NCBI GenBank assembly: GCA_965116465.1
Contig: OZ220687.1
Coordinates: 2,790,001 to 2,854,000 of the forward strand
Direction of reading: 5' to 3'
DNA length: 64,000 nt
Origin: VXNF01 sp965116465
GTDB lineage: Bacteria > Actinomycetota > Acidimicrobiia > Acidimicrobiales > CATQHL01
In this document: positions 9,464-18,113 of the stretch, piece by piece
Position numbering within the stretch: the stretch's first letter is position 1
How the letters are laid out: every line of letters begins with the position of its first letter
The notes under the pieces: generated by a model
What the model was told of the DNA's origin: nothing
Database searches by the model: none
What the model saw: the letters and a program-made list of their open reading frames with translations, nothing else
Position numbers and translations under genes: made by a program

Positions 9464-10336
9464 TTACTCCGCAGTCTTCGGGGCGGTGTACCTGTGCTCG
9501 GCCTCTCGCCAGTCGCCGAGGCCGACGAACTCGTTGAAGGCGTCGAATCCGGTGAGGAGGTCGCGCAACTCATCGGGTGAGTCGATCTCCGCGAGCCGCT
9601 CGTAGAACCCCGCGGCGGCACGGTGGACCGCCAGCGCCACGTCGGCGAAGAGGATCCAGGCGAAGCCGAGCTCCTCCAGCAGGCGGCGGGAGACGTGGGG
9701 GGTCCTGCCCTCGTAGGCCCAGTTGAACAGCTGCGGCCCCGGCAGCTCCGTGGCGATGCGGCGGATCTCCTCGACCGACTCGGGGGCCTCCACGAAGAGC
9801 ACGTCCGCGCCCGCCGCCGCGTAGGCGTGTGCCCTTTCGAGCGCGGTATCCAGCCCCTCGGGGGCCCGGGCGTCGGTACGGGCGATGATCACGAACTCCT
9901 CGTCACGGCGGGCATCGACCGCCGCGGCGACCTTGGCGACCATCTCGGCGGTCGGGATCACCGCCTTGCCGGCCATGTGGCCGCAGCGCTTGGGTGTGAC
10001 CTGGTCCTCGAGGTGCAATCCGGCGGCGCCGGCCGCCTCCAGGGCCCGCACGGTACGCATCACGTTGAGCGGGTTGCCGTAGCCGCAGTCGGCATCGGCG
10101 ATCACGGGACGCTCGACGGCGTCGCAGATCCGGCGCGTGGTCTCGACCATCTCCGTCATGGTCACGAGGCCGATGTCGGGCCCGCCGGTGATCGCCGCGG
10201 CCGACCCGAAGCCCGTCACGTGCAGGATCTCGAATCCCGCGGCCTCGGCGGTGCGGGCGGTCAGCGCGTCGTAGGCGCTGACCACCAGCCTGCTGCGGCC
10301 GTCGCCGAGCGTGCTGCGCAGCGCAGCCGCTGTCAT
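9464..10336 (-). CDS. Isocitrate lyase/PEP mutase family C-C lyase
   Basis: A 290-residue TIM-barrel enzyme of the ICL/PEPM superfamily. It shows the Mg-binding DADCGYG motif (about residues 82-88), the EDQVTPKRCGHMAGK catalytic loop with KRCGH as in methylisocitrate and 2,3-dimethylmalate lyases, and IIARTDAR further on. Such enzymes cleave 2-hydroxy diacids to pyruvate or glyoxylate plus another acid, or decarboxylate oxaloacetate-like acids. A classical PEP mutase is disfavoured by the Cys-His loop. Together with the aconitase-like hydratase in the same gene train, a dimethylmalate- or methylisocitrate-type cleavage is the best inference. A hairpin (10344-10372) and the binding-protein gene lie upstream. 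Confidence 0.87.
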   Translation of the reverse strand: MTAAALRSTLGDGRSRLVVSAYDALTARTAEAAGFEILHVTGFGSAAAITGGPDIGLVTMTEMVETTRRICDAVERPVIADADCGYGNPLNVMRTVRALEAAGAAGLHLEDQVTPKRCGHMAGKAVIPTAEMVAKVAAAVDARRDEEFVIIARTDARAPEGLDTALERAHAYAAAGADVLFVEAPESVEEIRRIATELPGPQLFNWAYEGRTPHVSRRLLEELGFAWILFADVALAVHRAAAGFYERLAEIDSPDELRDLLTGFDAFNEFVGLGDWREAEHRYTAPKTAE

Positions 10337-10343
10337 GGCACGG

Positions 10344-10372
10344 GCCGGGCGGAGGCGCTCAGTCCGCCCGGC
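10344..10372 (-). terminator. Hairpin after the binding-protein gene
   Basis: Perfect 10-bp arms, GCCGGGCGGA and TCCGCCCGGC, enclose a 9-nt loop in the 51-nt gap between the solute-binding protein stop (10388) and the lyase start (10336). There is no clear U-tract. It is likely a partial terminator or an mRNA-stabilising 3' stem that keeps the binding protein expressed above the downstream enzymes. Confidence 0.5.
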
Positions 10373-10387
10373 GGTGTGCCGCCTCGG

Positions 10388-12439
10388 TCATGGGGTGACG
10401 TCCTGCAGGTAGAGGGCGCCGAGCGGGTTGGGTGCGATCCCGCCGAACTCGCCGAGGTGCACCCACGGCAGCACGGTCTCGACCAGCGGCACGTACGGCA
10501 CGTCGCCGGCCAGCAGCGACTGCATCTCCGACAGCAGGGCGTCGCGGGCGGGTCCGAGCGGCTCGGCCACGATCCGGCCGAGCAGTTCGTCGACCGCCTC
10601 GCTGCCGTAGCCCTCCAGCTTCACCGACATCGGTCCGACGGCCAGCAGCAGGAAGTAGGCCACGTCGTTCACCAGCGGCCGGGTGCCGAACAGCCAGGCG
10701 TCCAGCTCGCCGCCACGGGTCGCCGTGTTGAAGTCGGCGGGTGACGAGATCAGGTCGATGCTGACACCGATGCCCACGTCGCGCAGCTGATCCTGGATCA
10801 ACACGGCGACCTGCTCGGCGTACGGCCCCGGACCCGAGCTGGGGTTGATCGACAGCGTGAACTCGAAGCCGTCGGCCAGTCCCGCCTCGGCGAGCAGCGC
10901 CCGCGCCGCCTCGGGGTCGTAGCGGGCCGCCACGTCGGTCGGTGGATCGGGCTGCGGGATCGCCGTGGAGATCGGGTAGAGCCCGGGGTTGCCGAGACCG
11001 GCGTACGCCCCGGCGATGAGGGCGTCACGGTCGAGGGCCAGCGAGATGGCCTGGCGCACCCGCACGTCGTCGAACGGGGCGAAGCGCGTGTTGAGCGACA
11101 GCTTGTCCAGGTTCACGTCCAGCCCGGCGATGGGGTCGATGCCGTCGCCGGCTGCGGCGACGACGCTCTGGAACAGGTCGAACGTCAAGCCGCCCACGAA
11201 GTCCACCTCGCCTGCGCCGACCAGCAGCATCCGGCTGCCGGGGTCGGGCACCGCACGCATGACCACGTTCTCCACGGCCACCGCATCGGCGTTCCAGTAG
11301 TTCGGGTTCTTGGTGAGCCGGATCTCCTCGCCGGGGATCATGGACTCCACCTGGTAGGCGCCGTAGCTGGCCGAGTTGGTGGCCATCCACTCCTGCGCCC
11401 ACGGGTCCTCGTCGGTGGCGTGGCTCTTGGCCTCGACGCTGTCGATGATGCCCATGCCGTACCACGTGAGGACCGGCAGCGTGAGCGAGTTGGCCGACGG
11501 GGCCACGAGCCGGAACGTGCGGTCGTCGATCACCTCGATGGGGTTCTCGCGGTCGATGCCGCCGACGCTCAGCAGGAACGGCGTGATGAAGTCGGTCTCG
11601 AGCCCGCGCTGGAACGTCCAGAGCACGTCCGTGGAGGTCGCGTAGTTACCCGCCGGGCTGAGAGCGTCGCGCAGCGTGAAGACGTAGCTGCCGCTGTCCT
11701 CCTGCGTCCACGACTCAGCGAGCTCGGGCTGCAGGTCGGCCGGGCCCTGCAGTGCTGTTGCCCCGTCGGCGAGCGGCACGTAGCGCACCAGCGTGCTGAC
11801 CACGCTCTGGGTCGTCTCACCGGTGGGCCGGCCCTGGTACACCGCCGGGTCCACGTTCGACGGAACCGCCGGGAAGATCATCGTGAACGTCACCGGCTCG
11901 GGTTCGGGCGGCGGCGGCGGAGGGGGCTCCGGTGGGGGCGGGGGAGGCGCTGCCGCGGCCGCCTCGGCCTCGGCAGCGGCTTGAGCGGCGGCTGCGGCGG
12001 CCTCCTGCGCCTCGGCCTGCGCAGCCGTGGCTTCCGCCTGGGCGGCGGCCGCCTCGGCCTGCGCGCTGGCCGCCTCGGCCTGTGCGGCTGCGGCGGCTTC
12101 CTGCGCGTCGGCCAGGGCCGCTTCCGCGGCCGCGACCGCCGCCTCGTTGCCCTCAGCGGTGGCGACGGCCAACTCGGCGGCTGCAATGGCCTCCTCGGCT
12201 CGTGCCGCGGCGGCGTCGGCTGTGGCGTCCGCGGCGGCTGCCGCTGCGTCGGCGGCCGAAGCGGCGCTGTTCGCCGCCGATGCCTCCGAGCGAGCCGTCT
12301 GCGCCTCGGACAGGGCGCCGGAGGCGGCGGAGGACGCCGCCGCAGCCTCGTCCGTGCCGTCCTCGGCGCATGCCGCTGCGAGCAGCGCGACCGCGGCCGC
12401 GAGCGCGACCAGCCGGTAACCGAATCTCCGTTGCCTCAT
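10388..12439 (-). CDS. Stalked family-5 solute-binding lipoprotein (peptide/nickel type)
   Basis: 683 residues. An N-terminal signal peptide ends in the lipobox-like LAAAC (Cys24). Residues about 25-165 are almost purely Ala/Glu/Gln/Ser in 7-residue periodicity (AAAAQAE units), then comes a Pro-rich hinge (about 165-182, PPPPPPEP). An SBP_bac_5 domain follows from about 185 (MIFPAVPSNVDPAV...RQAISLALDRDALI...GLADGFEFTLSINP). The ligand should be an oligopeptide or other small organic molecule taken up through an Opp/Dpp-type ABC permease. No permease is encoded in this train; the nearest is at 35.6-39.6 kb. A GGAGGGAGT ribosome site precedes the ATG. It shares the stalk architecture with three other proteins in the window. 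Confidence 0.88.
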   Translation of the reverse strand: MRQRRFGYRLVALAAAVALLAAACAEDGTDEAAAASSAASGALSEAQTARSEASAANSAASAADAAAAAADATADAAAARAEEAIAAAELAVATAEGNEAAVAAAEAALADAQEAAAAAQAEAASAQAEAAAAQAEATAAQAEAQEAAAAAAQAAAEAEAAAAAPPPPPPEPPPPPPPEPEPVTFTMIFPAVPSNVDPAVYQGRPTGETTQSVVSTLVRYVPLADGATALQGPADLQPELAESWTQEDSGSYVFTLRDALSPAGNYATSTDVLWTFQRGLETDFITPFLLSVGGIDRENPIEVIDDRTFRLVAPSANSLTLPVLTWYGMGIIDSVEAKSHATDEDPWAQEWMATNSASYGAYQVESMIPGEEIRLTKNPNYWNADAVAVENVVMRAVPDPGSRMLLVGAGEVDFVGGLTFDLFQSVVAAAGDGIDPIAGLDVNLDKLSLNTRFAPFDDVRVRQAISLALDRDALIAGAYAGLGNPGLYPISTAIPQPDPPTDVAARYDPEAARALLAEAGLADGFEFTLSINPSSGPGPYAEQVAVLIQDQLRDVGIGVSIDLISSPADFNTATRGGELDAWLFGTRPLVNDVAYFLLLAVGPMSVKLEGYGSEAVDELLGRIVAEPLGPARDALLSEMQSLLAGDVPYVPLVETVLPWVHLGEFGGIAPNPLGALYLQDVTP

Positions 12440-12445
12440 CGTGCA

Positions 12446-12481
12446 CTCCCTCCAGGCGAGTGGAAATCGCCGGACACCTTA
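12446..12481 (-). promoter_or_regulatory. Candidate -10 and strong RBS of the stalked binding protein
   Basis: On the minus strand a TAAGGT hexamer (12476-12481) lies about 40 nt ahead of the ATG, and GGAGGGAGT (12446-12454) sits 6-7 nt before the ATG at 12439. No convincing -35 is seen. The pairing suggests the binding-protein gene has its own promoter inside the catabolic train. Confidence 0.35.
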
Positions 12482-12541
12482 CGCGCTGGGAGCTTCCGTG
12501 TCGTTCCGATTGAGGTAGCCGCGGACCGTCCGGGCCGGCAC

Positions 12542-14254
12542 TCACGGGCCGGTCAGGAACTCCTCGTAGAGAGCGGCTGTGCCGGCAATGTCGTCGGGGA
12601 GGGCGTCCCAGCGGCCGTTGGGGACGAGGCCTGCCGCCTCGGGGCTGTGGGCCTGCAGCGGGTCGTCGGGATGCGCGGCGATCAGCGTCGGCACGCCGAG
12701 GCGAGGGAGGCGGTCGGCGGTGGGGTAGGCGAGGGCCGCCCGGTAGGGGAAGTGGTAGGTGTCGAGCCGCTTGGCGACCTCGACGAAGCCGCGGTGGAAT
12801 GCCGGCAGTTCGACCATCGGGACCCAGCGGATGCCCTCACGGGCGCGCCGGAACCACGGCCAGTAGGTGGTGAACGCCCGGCGGAAGTGCCACGCGGCTG
12901 TCAGGTGCGTGCCGTCCCAGATCGGCTCGAAGGTGGGGAGGTAGTTGGCCAGGAGTTCAGCGCGGGGCAGGAGGTCGGGGCGGTCGCCGTCGTCGAACAG
13001 CGTGACCCCTTCGAGGATCAGACGGCGGACTCCGGGGCGGGCGAGGGTGACTTCGGTGGCGATCAGGGCGCCGGTGTGCGTTCCGTAGAGGTCGAGTTCG
13101 CCGACCTCCAGGACGTCCAGGGCCTGGTTGACGATGGCCGCGAAATCCCCGATGTCGAATGGGCCGTCGCCGGAGGGCGGGTCGGAGTCGCCGTTGGCGG
13201 CCGTGTCGAGGGCGATCACGGGGCGGCCTCGGGCCAACTCCCGCATCAGGGGCTCCAGCAGTGCCGACGATGTCGGGGAGGCGTGGAGCATGACGAGCGG
13301 CCGGCCGGTGCCGGCTATCCGGCGAATCAGCACCTGGCCGCTGGGGGTCGTCACGTAGCCGCGTTCGATTGCCCCGGCGGCGGATGTCCGTGCCGGGATC
13401 TGCAGCGAGCGATCGGCACGGCTGCCGGTATCGAAGAGTGCGCGCAGTCGCAGCGACCGGTCCGGGCCCGGCGGCAGGTAGGTCACCGTTCCGTATGGGC
13501 CGTGCGCCGGAACCCGCGCGCCGGGCGGCGTGAGCGGGTCAGCGGGCGACGTGACTAGGGTCCATCGAACCTCGAGCCGGGCCAGCGAGCCGGGAGCCGA
13601 GTAAGCGAAGGCGGCGCGAATCCCGTCCCCGTAGCCATCGCCGGCGCGGAGAACGTCGGCGGCTCGGCGTTGCAGCACGCCGGGCGGCGGCTCTTCAGCG
13701 TCCAGGCGTGTCGCGGCCGCCGGCCCGTACCACGGCCGGAACAGGGACTGCTCGCGGCACCACCACCAGATGGCGGCGATGTGAGACCCGTCCCATGACG
13801 GGTCGAACCGGGGACAGAACCGCTCCACCAGCTCGCTCCTCTGCGAGTCCTCCAGGAGCGGGAGTTGATCGAGGACCACGTCGGCGACCCGCTCCGGGTG
13901 GCGGACCGCGACCTCCAGAGCCGCCTGTGCTCCGGTACCGGTGCCGTAGAGGTGGCAGCGGTCGATGCCCAGGGCCCCGAGGTTCTCCGCCACGGCGTCG
14001 GCGTAGTCACCGAGGGTGGGGGAGCCACCCAGGGAGTGCGAGTTGCCGCAGCCGGGGAGATCCATCACGACGACTGTGAACTCGCCGGCCAGCGCCTCCG
14101 CAAGGGGGGCCAGCGATCCGGCCGACCACGGGAAGGCCGGCAGGAGCACCGCAACCGGCCCCGATCCGGTGCGCAGGTAGTGGAACTCCCGGCCGGCCAC
14201 GTCGGTGAAGTGCCGGGAAAGACCGCTGGGATGTGACGCCGCGCCCTCTGTCAC
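12542..14254 (-). CDS. Tandem alpha/beta-hydrolase-fold protein lacking Ser nucleophiles
   Basis: About 570 residues from GTG 14254; another GTG lies 9 codons upstream. Two alpha/beta-hydrolase domains are fused head to tail: domain 1 about 15-280 (AVLLPAFPWSAGSLAPL, then VVMDLPGCGNS) and domain 2 about 300-570 (PLVMLHASPTSSALLEPL, then IALDTAANGDS). The nucleophile elbow, normally GxSxG, reads GTGTG in domain 1 and GTHTG in domain 2, so the Ser position is Gly and His respectively. Possible acid and His residues remain (for example AAHPDDPLQ in domain 2). It may be a non-hydrolytic lyase or dioxygenase-like relative, or a binding protein. It lies 58 nt after the amidase gene. The longer antisense-derived N-terminal reading is not used. 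Confidence 0.75.
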   Translation of the reverse strand: MTEGAASHPSGLSRHFTDVAGREFHYLRTGSGPVAVLLPAFPWSAGSLAPLAEALAGEFTVVVMDLPGCGNSHSLGGSPTLGDYADAVAENLGALGIDRCHLYGTGTGAQAALEVAVRHPERVADVVLDQLPLLEDSQRSELVERFCPRFDPSWDGSHIAAIWWWCREQSLFRPWYGPAAATRLDAEEPPPGVLQRRAADVLRAGDGYGDGIRAAFAYSAPGSLARLEVRWTLVTSPADPLTPPGARVPAHGPYGTVTYLPPGPDRSLRLRALFDTGSRADRSLQIPARTSAAGAIERGYVTTPSGQVLIRRIAGTGRPLVMLHASPTSSALLEPLMRELARGRPVIALDTAANGDSDPPSGDGPFDIGDFAAIVNQALDVLEVGELDLYGTHTGALIATEVTLARPGVRRLILEGVTLFDDGDRPDLLPRAELLANYLPTFEPIWDGTHLTAAWHFRRAFTTYWPWFRRAREGIRWVPMVELPAFHRGFVEVAKRLDTYHFPYRAALAYPTADRLPRLGVPTLIAAHPDDPLQAHSPEAAGLVPNGRWDALPDDIAGTAALYEEFLTGP

Positions 14255-14312
14255 GGCCGGGGTCCCGGATCGGGTGGGCACCGCACGGCAGCCGCCGCCG
14301 GTTGGCGGGCGC

Positions 14313-15770
14313 TCACGCGAACGCCGGGGGCGACTCGTAGCCGCCGACCACCTCGCCGAGCCTCCGGGCGAAGTCGATGGTGCTGGCGTCCTCGAGGTAC
14401 GGGCCCATGATCTGGATGCCCACCGGCAGCCCGTCGGACGCCCGGCCGACCGGGGCGACGGTGGCCGGCAGCCCGGCCATGCTGGCCATGCCCGGCCAGA
14501 TGATCTGGTCCCAGTAGTCGCGGGTCTCGCCGTCGACGGTGATTGTCCTCCGGTTGATGTTGGAGTGGTCGTGGCGGATCGCGGTGGTCGGCACGGTCGG
14601 GCACAGCAGGATGTCGCAGTCCCTGAAGAAGTCGCGCCATCGTTCCCCGTAGCGGGCGCGCTCCTCGTCGGCTGCGAGCCAGTCCCGGTGCCGGGCGGTG
14701 CCGTCGCGCAGGTAGCGGGCGTTGCGCCCGTCCTCCTCCGGCTCCAACTCCTCCGCCTTCGCCAGGAGGGTGCCGTAGACCCGGTTGGCGAGCCCCGAGG
14801 TCGTGGCGGCGTAGAGCAGGCGCTGGTAGGTGCGATGGGCGTCGGTGAGGGTGAAGTCGGGCCGCAGACGGCTGTCGATCGCCGCGCCGGCGTTCGCCAG
14901 GGCGTCGACGGCGTCACTCAGGACGGCACCGACGGTGCTGTCGATTGGGCACGCCGGATCCTCCAGCCACACAGCCACCCGGTAGCCGCCGAGCGATGAG
15001 CTGCGGGGCGGCGGCAGTTCCAGGTGCCAGGCGGTGCCGTCGGCCTCGTCGGGACCGGCGAGCACGTCCAATGCCAGCGCCAAGTCCTCTGCGGCGCGTC
15101 CGAGCGGCCCGACGACGGCCAGGTCCACCGGGCTCAGATCGCCCGGCGGGGGTGGGATGTGCCCGCGGGTCGGGATGATGCCGAAGCTGGGCTTGTGCCC
15201 GTAGACGCCGCAGTAGTGGGCCGGGTTCCGGACCGAGCCCCCGATGTCGCTACCGAGTTCCAGTGCCGTCTGGCCGGCGGCCAGGGCGGCGGCCGAGCCG
15301 CCCGACGAACCGCCCGGTGACCGGTCGGTGTCCCACGGGTTGCCGGTCGTGCCGAACACCACGTTCTCGCTCTGGGCGTCGCCGCCGTAGAGGGGGCAGT
15401 TCGTCTTGCCGAACACGATGGCCCCGGCGGCCTTCAGGCGTGCGACGGCGGTGGCATCCCGCTCCGGGACGTGGCCGGTCAGCCAGGGCGCCCCCGCCGT
15501 GGTGCGCAGCCCCTCGGTCTCGATGGTGTCCTTGATCGTGATCGGCAATCCGTGCAGCGCCCCGGCGGCCTCGCCGCGGGCCAGAGCCGCGTCGACCTCG
15601 GCGGCCAGGAGGAGCGCACGCTCGGCGTCGAGGGTGACCACGGCGTTCAGGGCCGGATCGGCCGCCTCGATCCGGCTCAGGCAGAGGTCCAGCAACTCCC
15701 GGCTCGACACCTCGCCGGCCCGCAGTGCGGCCACGAGCCGTGCGGCACCTGCGTGCGCCCAGTCGGCCAT
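14313..15770 (-). CDS. Amidase (amidase-signature family)
   Basis: 485 residues. The Ser-cisSer-Lys triad is complete: Lys in LPITIKDTIE (about residue 80), the Gly/Ser-rich SPGGSSGGSAAALAAG with the cis-Ser, and the nucleophile in GSDIGGSVRNPA. The C-terminus has the usual GLPVGIQIMGP. It hydrolyses a carboxamide to acid plus ammonia; the substrate is unknown. It is the first gene of the minus-strand catabolic train. The ATG at 15770 is only 6 nt after a TATCGT -10-like hexamer, which suggests a leaderless message and argues against the 23-residue longer reading upstream. Confidence 0.92.
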   Translation of the reverse strand: MADWAHAGAARLVAALRAGEVSSRELLDLCLSRIEAADPALNAVVTLDAERALLLAAEVDAALARGEAAGALHGLPITIKDTIETEGLRTTAGAPWLTGHVPERDATAVARLKAAGAIVFGKTNCPLYGGDAQSENVVFGTTGNPWDTDRSPGGSSGGSAAALAAGQTALELGSDIGGSVRNPAHYCGVYGHKPSFGIIPTRGHIPPPPGDLSPVDLAVVGPLGRAAEDLALALDVLAGPDEADGTAWHLELPPPRSSSLGGYRVAVWLEDPACPIDSTVGAVLSDAVDALANAGAAIDSRLRPDFTLTDAHRTYQRLLYAATTSGLANRVYGTLLAKAEELEPEEDGRNARYLRDGTARHRDWLAADEERARYGERWRDFFRDCDILLCPTVPTTAIRHDHSNINRRTITVDGETRDYWDQIIWPGMASMAGLPATVAPVGRASDGLPVGIQIMGPYLEDASTIDFARRLGEVVGGYESPPAFA

Positions 15771-15776
15771 CACCCC

Positions 15777-15782
15777 ACGATA
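15777..15782 (-). promoter_or_regulatory. Leaderless-type -10 of the amidase train
   Basis: TATCGT on the minus strand ends 6 nt before ATG 15770, the spacing expected when transcription begins at the start codon. No clear -35 is visible. It is divergent from the flavoenzyme promoter at 15930. Confidence 0.45.
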
Positions 15783-15929
15783 TGCGCCCGGCGCGCGGAG
15801 TCCCGAGGTGAAGCACCTCCGCGGAGCGCGCCGGAGCATGGCGCCCGACCATCACTCGGGCACTGCCGGCGGAGCCCCACGGGTCACCGCGACCACCGAG
15901 CGACGGCGGCCACGGCAGGACCCAACAGC

Positions 15930-15935
15930 TAGCGT
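15930..15935 (+). promoter_or_regulatory. Leaderless-type -10 of the flavoenzyme gene
   Basis: TAGCGT lies 7 nt before GTG 15943. The same hexamer-to-start geometry is seen ahead of vapB, deoC and the amidase. It supports GTG 15943 as start of the first flavoenzyme; ATG 15958 is the SD-style alternative. Confidence 0.45.
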
Positions 15936-15942
15936 TGCCCGC

Positions 15943-17994
15943 GTGGCGGCGGAGGAGATGACACCGGACGGCCTTCTCTGGACGCCGCTGCGGATCGGCG
16001 CCACCACGGTGAAGAACCGGATCATGCTGTCGCCCCACCGCCAGGCGTACGGCGACGACAACCAGCCCACCGACCGCATGATCGCCTACTACGTGGAGCG
16101 GGCGAAGGGCGGCGTGGCCCTGATCGACGGCGAGTCCACGTCGGTCAGCCGGCGCCTTGCCCGGGCCAGCGCCGAGTCCGGGCCGTCGGGGTGGCGCCTC
16201 ACCGCCTACGAGGAGCGGGTCATCCCGGCGTTCGCCCGGCTCGCCGAGGCGCTGCACGCCCACGGCTGCAAGATCTTCATGGAGTTCAGCACGTTCGGCG
16301 TGAACCAGGGCGCCCGCATCGACTTCGACGACTGGTACCCGGTGCGCGGGCCCTCACGGGTGCCCTCGCCGGGGGGCACCGAGATCCCCTGGGAGATGGA
16401 CCAGGACTACATCGACGAACTCGTCGAGGACTACGGCCGCTCGGCGGCCAACATGCAGAGGGCGGGCATCGACGGTGTCGAGGTGCACGCTGCCCACGGC
16501 TACCTGCCGATGCAGTTCCTCAGCCCGGCGTTCAACAAGCGCACCGACCGCTACGGCGGCTCGCCGCGCCGCAACGCCCAACTTCTCGTCGAGATCGGCG
16601 AGAGCATCCGCGCCCAGGTCGGCGACGACTACACGGTCGGCATGCGGTTCTCCTTCGACGAGTACATCGGTGACGCCGGCGTGACTCCCGATCTGGCCGA
16701 GGAGTACCTGGACGTCTTCGCCGCCACCGGCTTCTACGACTTCTTCAGCATCTCCAGCGGCAGCTATCACAGCTTCCACTACGCGGTGCCGGCCATGGGG
16801 TCGCTGCCCCAGGCGTTCCTGGTCGACTACGGCCGCCGGGCCAAGCAGGTGGTGGGCGACAGGGCCAAGATCTTCCTCGCCGGGCGCATCCTGGACCTAG
16901 CCACCGCCGAGCAGGTCGTCAGCTCCGGTGCCGCCGACATGGTGGCGATGGTGCGCGCCCACATGGCCGATCCGTTCCTGATCGCCAAGACGCTCGAAGG
17001 CCGGGAGAGCGAGGTTGTGCGGTGCGTGGGGGCGAACGAGTGCCTCGCCACCGGGTTCAGGGGCCGGCGGATGCACTGCGTGATGAACCCGGCGGTGGGC
17101 AGGGAGCAGCGCTGGGGGGAGGGGACGCTGCAGCCCGCTCCGGTGACCAAGCGGATCGCCGTCGTCGGGGCCGGCCCGGCCGGTCTCAAGGTCGCCGGCG
17201 TGGCGGCCCGCCGCGGGCACGAGGTCACGCTGTTCGAGGAGAGCGACGAAGTCGGCGGGCATCTGGATCTGCTCAAGCGACTGCCGACCCGGGGCGATTG
17301 GCAGAAGATGATCGACAACCTCGTGACGGTCGCCGAGGGCACCAGTGTGGACGTGCGGGTCGGTGCCCCGGTGGGTGCCGCCGACGTCGGTGGCGGCGCG
17401 TTCGACGAGGTCGTCTGCGCTACGGGCTCGGTGTGGGACACCAGCGGGCTGTCCGGGGGTCGTGCCGATCGCAGCGGGATTCCCGGTACCGATGCCCCGA
17501 ACGTGCTGGACGTCGCAACCGCGGTCCGTCGGGCGCTCGACGACCCGCGGGCGCTGGGCGCGAAGGTGGTTGTGCTGGACGACTGCGGCGCCTACCTCCC
17601 GCTCGGGCTGGCAGAGATCCTGGGCAACGCCGGCGTCGAGGTGGAAGTCATCAGCCGGTTCCCCGTCATCGGCCAGCACCTTGTGGAGACGCTGGAACTC
17701 CCGTGGATGCTGCCCAGGCTGGCCACCGCCGGGGTGACCCTCACGCCGAACCACTTCATCGAGGAGATCCGCGGCCGCCAGGTCGAGGTGTACACAACGT
17801 GGAACAAGCGCACCCGCATCGTGGACGACGTCGACACGGTCGTGCTGGCGATGCTGCGCAACCCCCGCGACGAGCTGTATCACGAACTGGCGGCGATCGG
17901 GGGCGTGCCTGTCCACCGCATCGGCGATGCGGTGTCGCCCCGCACGACCTCCGACGCCACCTACGAGGGCGAGAAGCTCGGTCGGGAACTCTGA
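15943..17994 (+). CDS. 2,4-dienoyl-CoA reductase-like flavoenzyme, copy 1
   Basis: 683 residues from GTG 15943 (678 from ATG 15958, the same length as its neighbour). An FMN-binding old-yellow-enzyme TIM barrel occupies about 1-350 (VEVHAAHGYLPMQFLSPAF, RTDRYGGS, GMRFSFDE). A linker with cysteines follows, then a C-terminal FAD/NAD(P)-binding module (IAVVGAGPAGLKVAGVAARRG). This is the DCR/trimethylamine-dehydrogenase layout. The Fe-S motif, normally CxxCxxxC-x11-C, reads C361-VGANE-C367...C379: the second Cys is Ala364 and one residue is missing. The adjacent gene has the same change. Role: reduction of an activated alkene or oxidative demethylation, probably linked to the divergent catabolic genes. 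Confidence 0.87.
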   Translation: MAAEEMTPDGLLWTPLRIGATTVKNRIMLSPHRQAYGDDNQPTDRMIAYYVERAKGGVALIDGESTSVSRRLARASAESGPSGWRLTAYEERVIPAFARLAEALHAHGCKIFMEFSTFGVNQGARIDFDDWYPVRGPSRVPSPGGTEIPWEMDQDYIDELVEDYGRSAANMQRAGIDGVEVHAAHGYLPMQFLSPAFNKRTDRYGGSPRRNAQLLVEIGESIRAQVGDDYTVGMRFSFDEYIGDAGVTPDLAEEYLDVFAATGFYDFFSISSGSYHSFHYAVPAMGSLPQAFLVDYGRRAKQVVGDRAKIFLAGRILDLATAEQVVSSGAADMVAMVRAHMADPFLIAKTLEGRESEVVRCVGANECLATGFRGRRMHCVMNPAVGREQRWGEGTLQPAPVTKRIAVVGAGPAGLKVAGVAARRGHEVTLFEESDEVGGHLDLLKRLPTRGDWQKMIDNLVTVAEGTSVDVRVGAPVGAADVGGGAFDEVVCATGSVWDTSGLSGGRADRSGIPGTDAPNVLDVATAVRRALDDPRALGAKVVVLDDCGAYLPLGLAEILGNAGVEVEVISRFPVIGQHLVETLELPWMLPRLATAGVTLTPNHFIEEIRGRQVEVYTTWNKRTRIVDDVDTVVLAMLRNPRDELYHELAAIGGVPVHRIGDAVSPRTTSDATYEGEKLGREL

Positions 17995-18044
17995 GATGGA
18001 ACGCGAATCCCGGTCCATCCATCCCACCCTCGAAGTCCCTTGCC

Positions 18045-18070
18045 GTCATTCCGGCGCAGGCCGGAATCCA
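18045..18070 (+). repeat. REP-like palindromic repeat, copy 2
   Basis: Arms ATTCCGGC and GCCGGAAT with a GCAG loop, flanked by GTC and CCA. It differs from the 9418 and 45741 copies by one loop base. It lies in the 119-nt gap between the two flavoenzyme genes, 44 nt ahead of the second start codon. Confidence 0.75.
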
Positions 18071-18113
18071 CGGTCCCACTGGTGCGGCCAGGTACACCGG
18101 GGAACCCCGGTCG

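Noticed and set aside
9464..10336. PEP mutase or phosphonate biosynthesis gene
   Set aside because: The KRCGH loop is of the lyase type and no phosphonopyruvate decarboxylase or phosphonate genes adjoin.
12027..12419. Ala/Ser-rich plus-strand ORF opposite the stalk region, also similar ones at 41046-41477 and 43214-43942
   Set aside because: Antisense reading of GCC/GCG-rich heptad coding yields Ala-rich text automatically; no start signal or domain.
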